Positions 1 to 6,811 of a stretch of DNA of 15,369 nucleotides are shown piece by piece. The notes beneath the pieces were generated by a model, which worked only from the letters and a program-made list of their open reading frames with translations, did no database searches and was not told the origin of the DNA. The stretch is from Flavobacteriales bacterium (lineage in GTDB: Bacteria > Bacteroidota > Bacteroidia > Flavobacteriales_D > Sanyastnellaceae), in NCBI GenBank assembly GCA_030728235.1, contig JANRAA010000220.1, forward strand, positions 1-15,369. The letters run 5' to 3'. The translations under genes and the position numbers were made by a program. Within the stretch, counting starts at the first letter, position 1. The number at the start of each line of letters is the position of its first letter.

Positions 1-1
1 A

Positions 2-832
2 TTTACGGGTGCAGATATTCAACGTACGGCATTTGCTGGCGGGGAATTTATGGGGTTAGATAGTGGAATAGTATTGAGTTCAGCCGCCGCAGAAAATATA
101 ATAACGGGATCGCAATATGAGGAGCCATATTCAGATGGAGTCTATGGTGATGCTGATTTGTTGTCTGTTGCACAGTCGGTGCCACCGCTTATCGGACAAT
201 CATTCTTTGTCAACTACGTTTACGATGTAGCTTCATTAGAATTTGATTTCATCCCGTTTGGGGATAATCTTTCTTTCAACTACTCCTTTGGTTCTGATGA
301 GTATTTAGCCTACGTGAATACTTCTTTTAATGATGTCTTTGGCTTTTTTGTAAGCGGTCCTGGAATAAACGGTCCATATGAAAATGGAGCAATAAATGTC
401 GCCATTGTTCCAGATTCAGATCCTGCTTTGCCTATCACAGTGAGCTCCGTTAATCCAATGATCAATTCTACGTTTTACATAGATAATCCGCTTAACGAGA
501 ATATTTTCATCAATGGTTATACCTCTGTGTTGACAGCTCAAATTGAGGGTTTGCAAATTGGTGAAACATACCATATCCGTCTTGCTATTGCCGATGGTAA
601 TGATACAGCATTGGAGTCGGTTGTCTTACTGCAAGCGGGTTCATTCACCTCTGTAGTTCCGGTTGCACCTGGTGGGCCCGGCGATTTCAATGGTGATGGC
701 TATGCCGATGTGAGTGATTTGCTGATATTGATTGCCGATTATGGCTGTGAAGCTTCTTGCGTTGCCGATATCAATGGTGATGGCATTACCAATGTGTTGG
801 ATATCCTTGCGTTCTTGCAACTTTTCGAATAG
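2..832 (+). CDS. Secreted choice-of-anchor L domain protein with dockerin-like C-terminal repeats (5' partial)
   Basis: The reading frame is open from the first bases of the window, and the text before the first ATG (position 50) already fits the domain, so the true start lies upstream. The body matches the choice-of-anchor L domain of secreted Bacteroidota surface proteins. Diagnostic stretches are EFDFIPFGDNLSFNYSFGSDEY, read as EFDFIPFG then SFNYSFGSDEY, followed by FNDVFGFFVSGPGI and, near the end, ETYHIRLAIADGND. The tail holds two EF-hand-like loops, DFNGDGYADVSD and DINGDGITNVLD, 28 residues apart. Each has Asp at 1, Asn at 3, Asp at 5, Gly at 6 and Asp at 12, as in dockerin type I calcium loops, and a Cys pair (GCEASC) lies between them. 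The protein ends a few residues later without the usual beta-rich type IX sorting domain. A surface or extracellular adhesin-like role is inferred; the ligand is unknown. Confidence 0.88.
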   Translation, partial: FTGADIQRTAFAGGEFMGLDSGIVLSSAAAENIITGSQYEEPYSDGVYGDADLLSVAQSVPPLIGQSFFVNYVYDVASLEFDFIPFGDNLSFNYSFGSDEYLAYVNTSFNDVFGFFVSGPGINGPYENGAINVAIVPDSDPALPITVSSVNPMINSTFYIDNPLNENIFINGYTSVLTAQIEGLQIGETYHIRLAIADGNDTALESVVLLQAGSFTSVVPVAPGGPGDFNGDGYADVSDLLILIADYGCEASCVADINGDGITNVLDILAFLQLFE

Positions 833-897
833 TCTGTTTCTAGATTTTCTGAACGATTCGGTCATTACTTTGTTATACTTTCAAGCGACAAACGCAC

Positions 898-1599
898 ATG
901 AGTAGTGATACGTCTTCTGGGTTTGAGTTCAATGTCCACTGGCTGCCCGGTATGGGCGCCGACCGACGTTTATTCTCCAAAATCAAAGTAGAGAGGGTCG
1001 TGCACCACTACCATGAGTGGCGTCATCTGCCAGGGGCTAAAACGTTATCTGATTATGCTTCTTGGCTCGCAGAAAACATTGATACAGAGAGAAACATTTA
1101 CATCGGTAGTTCGATGGGAGGGATGATGGCAACAGAGTTGATGCGCGTCAAACCTGCCGATCACTTGATACTTCTTTCGGCGCCATCTGGTCGACATGAA
1201 TTTCCTGCTTTGTTGAAGAATTTATCGGCCATTCGCATCGGTCGCTGGTTTTCACCACGTCAGATGCATGCTTTAAATCGAATGGCAAATACCTTTATGG
1301 GTTTCAAAAATGCGGAAGATCAAGCGCTCTTTTTTGAAATGCTTGAAGGTTATGGCCCCGAGTTTCTGCACTTTGCCGTCAACGCCATTCTGGAGTGGAA
1401 ACCGTCAGAGTTTAATTACCCTTATGTCCAAATTGTTGGAGGCGACGACCGCCTTTTCAAAAGCGATAGAATGAGGTCGCCGATTGTGCTCCCTGGGGCC
1501 GGACATTTCATGACCTGGGAGAAGCCTGAAGATTTAAGCGCATTGATCCAAAGGGAAATTGATCATCTAATTGAAACCAAGCGGTCATTCGTTCGTTGA
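898..1599 (+). CDS. Alpha/beta hydrolase fold protein
   Basis: This 233-residue protein has the alpha/beta hydrolase layout with no signal peptide, so it is probably cytoplasmic. An oxyanion-hole strand/turn (HWLPGMGADRRLF) lies at residues 14-26. The nucleophile elbow is GSSMGG at 70-75, with Ser72 as nucleophile. A likely acid is Asp183 or Asp184 (VGGDDRLF), and the general base is His203 (GAGHFMTWE). All three triad positions are therefore present, in the right order and spacing for the fold. The size suggests a small esterase or thioesterase-like enzyme with a minimal lid. The substrate cannot be told from sequence. The ATG is the first in frame after the upstream gene's stop, 65 bases away. 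The next gene begins 18 bases downstream on the same strand, so the two are probably co-transcribed. Confidence 0.85.
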   Translation: MSSDTSSGFEFNVHWLPGMGADRRLFSKIKVERVVHHYHEWRHLPGAKTLSDYASWLAENIDTERNIYIGSSMGGMMATELMRVKPADHLILLSAPSGRHEFPALLKNLSAIRIGRWFSPRQMHALNRMANTFMGFKNAEDQALFFEMLEGYGPEFLHFAVNAILEWKPSEFNYPYVQIVGGDDRLFKSDRMRSPIVLPGAGHFMTWEKPEDLSALIQREIDHLIETKRSFVR

Positions 1600-1617
1600 A
1601 GAACAAAAAAGACCTCT

Positions 1618-2313
1618 ATGCGCGCAGTTTTACTGTGGTTTCTTTTCATGCCATTCATTGCTGCTTCACAAGACAATTTTGTGTTGCTATCCCGCGGTGA
1701 ATCTATCTTTGTAAAAGATATTCAGTACAGATCAGAAATTCTCAAAGAGACTGGTTTTAAAACGAATGTTGGCTTTTTCTGCACCAATGAAATAGCTGCC
1801 GTGAAAAATCAAAATGGATATTTCATCAATGTTTCTGATTTGAAAAAAGGGGAGGAGCATTGGGCATTTCGATTCCAAAAAACGCCCATTTCACTTTTCG
1901 AAGAAGTTGATATGAAGGTGTATGGTGCAGCTCTTCCAGGATTAAATAGATCGAGAAAACCTCAAAAAGGTTTAGCGTCAGGCCAAAGAATAGATTTCTA
2001 CACAAACGAAGAAGGTATCGCCAATCGCGTAAATTATACAAACCTACGTCTTGATTTGGCGAGCAATGCTGAGGCGATAGGCCATTTGAAGCGCTCACGC
2101 ACGTATCAATGGTGCCAGGTCGGACTTCAATTGTCGGGAGCTGGGTTGTTTACGAGTGGATTTGTTGGACTCGGAGAATCGGCATTCCGATTTACACCCG
2201 CCATGTTATTGGGAGTGTTGATGGGAGGTGGAAGCTTCTTATTGGTAGAACCTATTCGCGACGCTCGTTGGATGGCCATCGATGTCTACAATAAATCCGC
2301 TACTTCGCTTTAA
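1618..2313 (+). CDS. Unrecognised exported or membrane protein
   Basis: I do not recognise this 231-residue protein. It starts with a signal-peptide-like segment (residues 1-17, MRAVLLWFLFMPFIAAS), so it is exported or membrane inserted. The middle part is a mixed, fairly basic soluble region with one Cys (55). Near the C-terminus there are two glycine-rich hydrophobic stretches, about 168-188 and 193-210, which could form a membrane hairpin. They are followed by a short polar tail. Its start lies 18 bases after the stop of the hydrolase gene, which suggests one transcription unit. Its 3' end overlaps the convergent hydratase gene by 14 bases. The frame has normal codon use throughout and is far longer than chance, so I take it to be real. 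No function is assigned. Confidence 0.7.
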   Translation: MRAVLLWFLFMPFIAASQDNFVLLSRGESIFVKDIQYRSEILKETGFKTNVGFFCTNEIAAVKNQNGYFINVSDLKKGEEHWAFRFQKTPISLFEEVDMKVYGAALPGLNRSRKPQKGLASGQRIDFYTNEEGIANRVNYTNLRLDLASNAEAIGHLKRSRTYQWCQVGLQLSGAGLFTSGFVGLGESAFRFTPAMLLGVLMGGGSFLLVEPIRDARWMAIDVYNKSATSL

Positions 2314-3058
2314 ACTGAGCGATAGCGTTCCGTGTAAAATCGCTGAGCACCAGTTTTCCGCTCATTCCTGCTCTTTCAGCAAGGAGAGTGTCCCAATGAT
2401 CTGTCCCTTGCCAGAAGATTTTCTTCAGCATCGCCATAGCTTCAGGGTTCGAGCTAGCCAAGCGATTCGCTAGTTTGGCTACAGCCTCATCCAATTCTTC
2501 AGTAGTATTGAATATTTCTGCATACAAACCACGTTGTGCAGCCCATTCAGCGCTTCTCCATGACGTTGCATCAATTGCCAATTGGCTCATGGCGCTGGTG
2601 CCAATTTTTCGCTCTACGGCAGGGCCTACCACAAATGGACCGATACCTACAGCCAACTCACTCAGTTTGACTGAAGCGTTTGATGTTGCGAGGCAGTAAT
2701 CTACAGCAGAAGCTAGACCGACACCGCCGCCAACAGCTTTTCCGTGCACACGACCGATGATCAGTTTCTGACATTTCCGCGCAGCGTTGATCACATTCGC
2801 AAATCCTGAAAAGAATTTTTGTCCGGTAGGTTCATCATCAATGCTCACCAATTCATCGAAGCTGGCACCCGCGCAAAAGGCTTTTTCGCCAGCAGATTGC
2901 AAGACGATTACTTTAACGTCGTCGTTTTTCCCAGCAACATTGATAGCATCGGCTATGCCTGCAAGCAGGGTTCCTGGCAATGAATTGCTTTGTGGGTGGA
3001 AGAACTCAATGGTCGCAATGGCGCTATCGATGTTGGTAGTTACGTATCCTTCAGTCAT
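2300..3058 (-). CDS. Enoyl-CoA hydratase/isomerase family protein (LiuC-like crotonase)
   Basis: This 252-residue cytoplasmic protein has a complete crotonase fold. The first oxyanion-hole block is AFCAGASFDEL (residues 60-70). The second block is VHGKAVGGGVGLASAVD (104-120), and KLSELAVGIGPFVVGP follows, with Glu134 at the second catalytic glutamate position. The first catalytic glutamate of rat ECH-1 (in GGGCELA) is replaced by glycine (GGGVGLA). This one-glutamate pattern is what I recall for LiuC-type methylglutaconyl/isohexenylglutaconyl-CoA hydratases of leucine and terpene breakdown, so hydration of a branched enoyl-CoA is the best guess. Other crotonase activities remain possible. The ATG at 3058 lies 6 bases past the T-tract of the citrate synthase terminator, so it probably has its own start signal (see 3093-3100). 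The 3' end overlaps the convergent neighbour. Confidence 0.85.
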   Translation of the reverse strand: MTEGYVTTNIDSAIATIEFFHPQSNSLPGTLLAGIADAINVAGKNDDVKVIVLQSAGEKAFCAGASFDELVSIDDEPTGQKFFSGFANVINAARKCQKLIIGRVHGKAVGGGVGLASAVDYCLATSNASVKLSELAVGIGPFVVGPAVERKIGTSAMSQLAIDATSWRSAEWAAQRGLYAEIFNTTEELDEAVAKLANRLASSNPEAMAMLKKIFWQGTDHWDTLLAERAGMSGKLVLSDFTRNAIAQFKAK

Positions 3059-3063
3059 GATAT

Positions 3064-3093
3064 AAAAAAAAGGCCTCCGAATTTTCGGAGGCC
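3064..3093 (-). terminator. Rho-independent terminator of citrate synthase
   Basis: Directly after the citrate synthase stop there is a perfect 9-bp GC-rich inverted repeat, GGCCTCCGA (3072-3080) with TCGGAGGCC (3085-3093), around a 4-base loop. On the minus strand it is followed by a run of eight T (complement of 3064-3071). This is a textbook intrinsic terminator. The T-tract ends only 6 bases before the hydratase ATG. Confidence 0.92.
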
Positions 3094-3100
3094 AAAGATA
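3093..3100 (-). promoter_or_regulatory. Bacteroidota -7 box (TATCTTTG) before the hydratase gene
   Basis: On the minus strand TATCTTTG follows the citrate synthase stop codon immediately and matches the Bacteroidota -7 consensus TAnnTTTG in full. Its last base is also the first base of the terminator stem. I see no TTG at the expected distance upstream, so this is a one-box match. If used, transcription would begin inside the first arm of the hairpin, and the hydratase mRNA would not carry a complete terminator. Confidence 0.4.
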
Positions 3101-4387
3101 TTAACGGTTTTTCAATTCTACGTAATCTCGAGCTGTTGCACCGGTATAAATTTGTCGCGGACGACCGATTGGGTCACCAGCTTCAATCATTTCTTTCCAT
3201 TGAGCGATCCATCCTGGCAGACGTCCGATGGCGAACATCACAGTGAACATGTCGGTTGGGATACCCAATGCACGGTAGATTATACCACTGTAGAAATCTA
3301 CGTTCGGGTATAGACCACGCTCAATGAAGTAAGGATCTTTCAAAGCCACTTCTTCGAGTTCTTTTGCAATGTCTAGCACTGGATCATCAACACCAAGCTT
3401 CGCCAAAACATCGTCGGCAGCTTTCTTGATGATTTTCGCACGCGGGTCGAAGTTTTTGTAAACGCGGTGTCCGAAGCCCATCAAACGGAAAGAATCCGTC
3501 TTGTCTTTGGCTTTGTCAACCCATTTCTGCAAACCACCGCCATCAGCTTTGATGGTTTCAAGCATTTCGATTACTTCTTGGTTAGCACCACCGTGAAGTG
3601 GACCCCAAAGGGCGGCGATACCGGCAGATACAGAAGAGTAGAGGTTGGCTTGAGAAGAACCTACGATGCGTACAGTTGATGCCGAACAGTTTTGTTCGTG
3701 GTCAGCGTGAAGAATCAATAGTTTGTTGAGTGCATCTTCAACCACAGGATCTACCTCATAGTCATTCGAAGGTAGTGCATACATCATATGCAAGAAGTTC
3801 GAAGTGTATGAAAGCTTGTTGTTCGGGTAGTTGATAGGATGACCCTGAGAGTTTTTAAACGCTTGAGCGGCCAACGTAGGCATCTTCGCGATCAAGCGGT
3901 GTATAGTTTTCTCGATGTCTTTGTACGGACGATTCGGGTTTTGCGACTCCGGATAGAACGTAGAAAGACTTGAGATCATAGACGACAAGATACCCATTGG
4001 GTGAGCCCCAGTAGGGAACGCTTCAAAGAAGCGGCGCATATCTTCATGCACAAGCGTGTGCATTGTTATGCTGTTTGTGAACCACTCCAGTTGATCTGTA
4101 TTTGGCAATTCGCCATAGATCAACAAATAAGACACCTCAAGAAAGCTCGCTTTTTCGGCAAGTTGCTCAATTGGGTATCCACGGTAGTGCAGAATACCTT
4201 TTTCACCATCCAAAAAAGTGATGGAGCTTTTTGTAGATCCTGTGTTTTTGTAACCAGAATCCAACGTGATGTAACCAGATTTTGCTCTGAGGCTTGAAAT
4301 GTCGATGGCTTTTTCTCCTTCGGTTCCTTCAAAAACCGGGAGTTCGTACTCAATGCCATCCAAGATAATCCGCGCGATTTCGCTCAT
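3101..4387 (-). CDS. gltA: Citrate synthase
   Basis: This enzyme condenses acetyl-CoA and oxaloacetate to citrate, the entry step of the TCA cycle, in the cytoplasm. The 428 residues align end to end with the E. coli type citrate synthase (427 aa). The catalytic residues are present: His265 in WGPLHGGAN, His307 in MGFGHRVYKNFDPRA and Asp364 in PNVDFYSGI, equivalent to E. coli His264, His305 and Asp362. HADHEQN at 228-233 is also conserved. The E. coli position Cys206, linked to NADH-site chemistry, is Ser207 here. I chose the ATG at 4387 (MSEIARIILDG). The frame can be extended 13 codons to a TTG, but the extra residues are polar, unlike the family, and ATG at 4387 gives the family length. 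A strong terminator follows the gene, and the upstream gene also ends in one, so it is probably transcribed alone. Confidence 0.97.
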   Translation of the reverse strand: MSEIARIILDGIEYELPVFEGTEGEKAIDISSLRAKSGYITLDSGYKNTGSTKSSITFLDGEKGILHYRGYPIEQLAEKASFLEVSYLLIYGELPNTDQLEWFTNSITMHTLVHEDMRRFFEAFPTGAHPMGILSSMISSLSTFYPESQNPNRPYKDIEKTIHRLIAKMPTLAAQAFKNSQGHPINYPNNKLSYTSNFLHMMYALPSNDYEVDPVVEDALNKLLILHADHEQNCSASTVRIVGSSQANLYSSVSAGIAALWGPLHGGANQEVIEMLETIKADGGGLQKWVDKAKDKTDSFRLMGFGHRVYKNFDPRAKIIKKAADDVLAKLGVDDPVLDIAKELEEVALKDPYFIERGLYPNVDFYSGIIYRALGIPTDMFTVMFAIGRLPGWIAQWKEMIEAGDPIGRPRQIYTGATARDYVELKNR

Positions 4388-4478
4388 TGGGATGCTTGTT
4401 TTTTTATTGGGTGAATCGGTGTGCAATATAGCAAGAATTCATGCTGAACTTTATACTAAACACACGTTAAAAAGTTTC

Positions 4479-4507
4479 AAAAAAAAAGGCTCAAAAGAGA
4501 GCCTTTT
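4479..4507 (-). terminator. Rho-independent terminator of the thioredoxin-like gene
   Basis: Downstream of the minus-strand stop at 4523 there is a 9-bp inverted repeat, AAAAGGCTC (4484-4492) with GAGCCTTTT (4499-4507), around a 6-base loop. On the minus strand it leads into a long T-tract (complement of the A-run 4479-4487). It separates this gene from citrate synthase. The rest of the gene-free stretch up to 4388 is the A/T-rich citrate synthase leader, in which I see no convincing two-box promoter. Confidence 0.9.
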
Positions 4508-4522
4508 CGAATGTATAACAGA

Positions 4523-5065
4523 TTATTTGAACTCAGGTTTAAATGCTGCTTGATAAGCTTCCCATTCTGGCTGAGTTTTCACTGTTTGATATTTGTTTGA
4601 AGCGAAGAACTTCAAGTAAAGTTCTATTTGCTGGGGTGTCTGATAACCTTTAATAGGGGCGATCATATTCAAATCTTCATCGAGGTAAACAAGCGTCGGA
4701 TAGGCACTAACTTTCAGCGCGCGAGCGAAGTCGTGAACACCATTTCTGCCTGTGGCAGCTGGGTTATAGCTTGAGTTTTTATATACGGTTCCTTTAAAGG
4801 TTACATCTTTCGCCGATTCAGCATCAAATTTTACAGCGTAAAAATTTTTGTTGATGTACCCGATCACATCTGGATTGGTGAAGGTGTTCTTCATCATCAT
4901 TTTACACGGTCCACACCATTGTGTGTAAACGTCGATCACAATTTTCTTTGGTGTTTTCTTTTGAGCAGCAACAGCTTCTTCAATAGTCATCCAGTTTATT
5001 TCAGCTGTTTGCGCGACTGTCGCGACTGATAGTAGCATGCTAAAAGCGATGAGTAGATGTTTCAT
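4523..5065 (-). CDS. Periplasmic thioredoxin-fold protein
   Basis: This 180-residue protein begins with a cleavable signal peptide (MKHLLIAFSMLLSVATVAQ, residues 1-19) and then a thioredoxin fold, so it acts outside the cytoplasm. The redox motif is WCGPCK with Cys51 and Cys54, preceded by the strand KKIVIDVYTQ. The cis-proline loop is recognisable as VSAYPTLVYLD. Between them is an insertion of about 40 residues after FYAVKFDAE, common in Bacteroidota thioredoxin_7-like proteins. A role in thiol-disulfide exchange or disulfide reduction in the periplasm is inferred; the partner is unknown. I used the ATG at 5065 because it puts the signal peptide at the N-terminus. An 18-codon extension to a TTG would bury it. 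Both flanks carry terminators, so it is probably monocistronic. Confidence 0.88.
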   Translation of the reverse strand: MKHLLIAFSMLLSVATVAQTAEINWMTIEEAVAAQKKTPKKIVIDVYTQWCGPCKMMMKNTFTNPDVIGYINKNFYAVKFDAESAKDVTFKGTVYKNSSYNPAATGRNGVHDFARALKVSAYPTLVYLDEDLNMIAPIKGYQTPQQIELYLKFFASNKYQTVKTQPEWEAYQAAFKPEFK

Positions 5066-5125
5066 TGATCTAATTTTTATTCGGGTATACGGACAAATCA
5101 AAAAATGTTCCGTTTTCAAAGATGC

Positions 5126-5157
5126 AAAAAAAAGAGCACCTAAAGGGGTGCTCTTTT
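5126..5157 (-). terminator. Rho-independent terminator of the POT transporter gene
   Basis: About 20 bases after the minus-strand stop at 5179 there is an 11-bp inverted repeat, AAAAGAGCACC (5130-5140) with GGTGCTCTTTT (5147-5157), around a 6-base loop. On the minus strand the stem leads into a T-tract. The arms also carry T on the plus side, but no plus-strand gene ends here, so it serves the transporter. Confidence 0.92.
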
Positions 5158-5178
5158 CTTGAAAGATGTTAAGCGATG

Positions 5179-6723
5179 TTATACAACACCGTGCATAAGC
5201 TTGTTGAGGGGTTTGCTGAGGATGACGATTAGCACCGAGAATCCGATCAATACAAAACCAAGATTTGAGAATACAGAGGTGTATTTATCCAATCCTTCAG
5301 AGAGCGTGAGAGCAACACCATCGTCACCATGTCCGCCTGTTAATGTAGCAATACCACCTGCCACATAGTTTGCAATAGCGAAGCTCAAGAACCATCCACC
5401 CATAGCTGTTCCAGCCATGCTCTTCGGTGAAAGTTTAGTTACCATTGATAGCCCGATAGGTGAGAGGAACAATTCTCCAGTGGTATGCAATAGGTAAAGG
5501 AATACCAAAGTCAAAAGTGGAACCATGTATTCGGTAGCCATTTGAGCTCCGATAATGGTTACTAAGAATCCCAATCCTAACTGGAAGATACCCAATGCGA
5601 ATTTGATAGGAATACTAGGGTTTTTGCCCATCTTATCCAATTTCACCCACATCACTGAGAATATAGTTCCAAAGATGATGATGAATAGCGGATTGAAGAA
5701 CTGCGTCATACTTGCAGGCATGGTCCATCCGAGGATGTCACGACTTACGTTGCGATCGGCAAAAAGAGTTAGAGAAGTGCCAGCTTGCTCAAAACATGCC
5801 CAGAAAACAACATTGATAACCATGAATATTACCAGTGCAATCATGCGGTCGCGCCATACTTTGCCTTCTTTAGCACCAGCGCGAATCAAGCTGAACGCAA
5901 CATAGAAGAACAATGAACAAAGCAAGATCATCATCAATGGGAAGTTAAATTCCGCAGGGTTATCAACCAGACCTGCGAAAGGTGTACCTTCAAGATTCAT
6001 CACAAAAGTGTTCTTGGAGATCAAAAAGTAGCACACAGGAATCAAGAGAATTGAACCAATGGTGATTAGGTGAATCATGTTCAAAGGCCCAGCTACTTTC
6101 TTCAAACCTTCTTCGCGGAATTCCAATCCAGGGGCGGCAGCATATTTTTTTCGGCCAGACCAAAAAATCAAAGCACCAGCCATCATACCGATACCAGCCA
6201 ATCCGAATCCCTTGTCGAATCCGTATGTTTCTCCAACATAAGCTACTACTGATGTCGCCAAAGCCGCACCAACGTTAATACCTATGTAGAAGATGGTAAA
6301 TCCTGAGTCACGACGTCCGTCACCATCACCATACAGTTTTCCAACAATGGTAGAGATGTTTGCCTTGAAATATCCATTTCCTACGATGATTGCTCCCATT
6401 CCAATGAGAAGCCATGATTCGTCACCACCAAGGATCATAAATTCCCCAATAGACATAAGCACGGCACCCAAAAGAATCGCGTAGCGGTATCCTAAAAATT
6501 TGTCGGCCATGCGTCCACCTAATACCGGCGCAGCATAAACAAGCGCAGTGTACGCTCCGTACATCAAACTTGCTTCAGCGTCTCCTTTTAGTAGCGACTT
6601 TACCAAATACAAGGTAAGTAAGGTGCGCATTCCATAATAGCAGAAGCGCTCCCACATTTCGGAAAAGAATAGGGTACTTAATCCCTGAGGGTGTCCCTTG
6701 AAAATAACGTCATTTTGGCTCAT
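5179..6723 (-). CDS. POT/PTR2 family proton-coupled oligopeptide transporter
   Basis: This 514-residue inner-membrane protein takes up di- and tripeptides driven by the proton gradient. The ExxER motif (EMWER, residues 22-26) sits in the first helix and is followed by FCYYGMRTLLTLYL. The second PTR2 signature, FYIGINVGA, lies at 145-153 after GNGYFKANIS. Hydrophobic segments run through the whole length, consistent with the 12-14 helices of the family, and the length is usual. I used the ATG at 6723 (MSQNDVIFKGHPQGL), which is the normal family start; the frame can be extended 13 codons to a TTG, but those residues are atypical. The dipeptidyl peptidase gene lies directly upstream on the same strand, which points to joint use of peptides. 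A two-box promoter-like sequence lies before it and a strong terminator after it. Confidence 0.95.
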   Translation of the reverse strand: MSQNDVIFKGHPQGLSTLFFSEMWERFCYYGMRTLLTLYLVKSLLKGDAEASLMYGAYTALVYAAPVLGGRMADKFLGYRYAILLGAVLMSIGEFMILGGDESWLLIGMGAIIVGNGYFKANISTIVGKLYGDGDGRRDSGFTIFYIGINVGAALATSVVAYVGETYGFDKGFGLAGIGMMAGALIFWSGRKKYAAAPGLEFREEGLKKVAGPLNMIHLITIGSILLIPVCYFLISKNTFVMNLEGTPFAGLVDNPAEFNFPLMMILLCSLFFYVAFSLIRAGAKEGKVWRDRMIALVIFMVINVVFWACFEQAGTSLTLFADRNVSRDILGWTMPASMTQFFNPLFIIIFGTIFSVMWVKLDKMGKNPSIPIKFALGIFQLGLGFLVTIIGAQMATEYMVPLLTLVFLYLLHTTGELFLSPIGLSMVTKLSPKSMAGTAMGGWFLSFAIANYVAGGIATLTGGHGDDGVALTLSEGLDKYTSVFSNLGFVLIGFSVLIVILSKPLNKLMHGVV

Positions 6724-6750
6724 AGTACAGGTTTGAGTATTGAATTGGCG

Positions 6751-6779
6751 TAAATATAACAATAATTAAATGTGCCCAA
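6751..6779 (-). promoter_or_regulatory. Bacteroidota-type promoter for the POT transporter
   Basis: On the minus strand TTG (complement of 6777-6779) is followed after 18 bases by TATATTTA (complement of 6751-6758). This is one mismatch from TAnnTTTG, at close to the usual spacing. The start codon lies 27 bases after the box. It suggests the transporter has its own promoter, separate from the peptidase upstream. No intrinsic terminator is visible between the two genes, so read-through from the peptidase is also possible. Confidence 0.45.
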
Positions 6780-6811
6780 CCACGAGGTGCACACATGCTG
6801 AATCATTGGTT

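Noticed and set aside
865..872. TTACTTTG before the hydrolase gene as a -7 box
   Set aside because: It lacks the conserved A at position 2 and has no TTG at the usual distance upstream.
4388..4426. N-terminal extension of citrate synthase from a TTG codon
   Set aside because: The 13 extra residues are polar and not part of the family; the ATG at 4387 gives the normal length and sequence start.
6771..6793. Inverted repeat TGTGC/GCACA between the dipeptidyl peptidase and the transporter, possible terminator
   Set aside because: Five base pairs around a 13-base loop with no clean T-tract; it also overlaps the promoter-like TTG.
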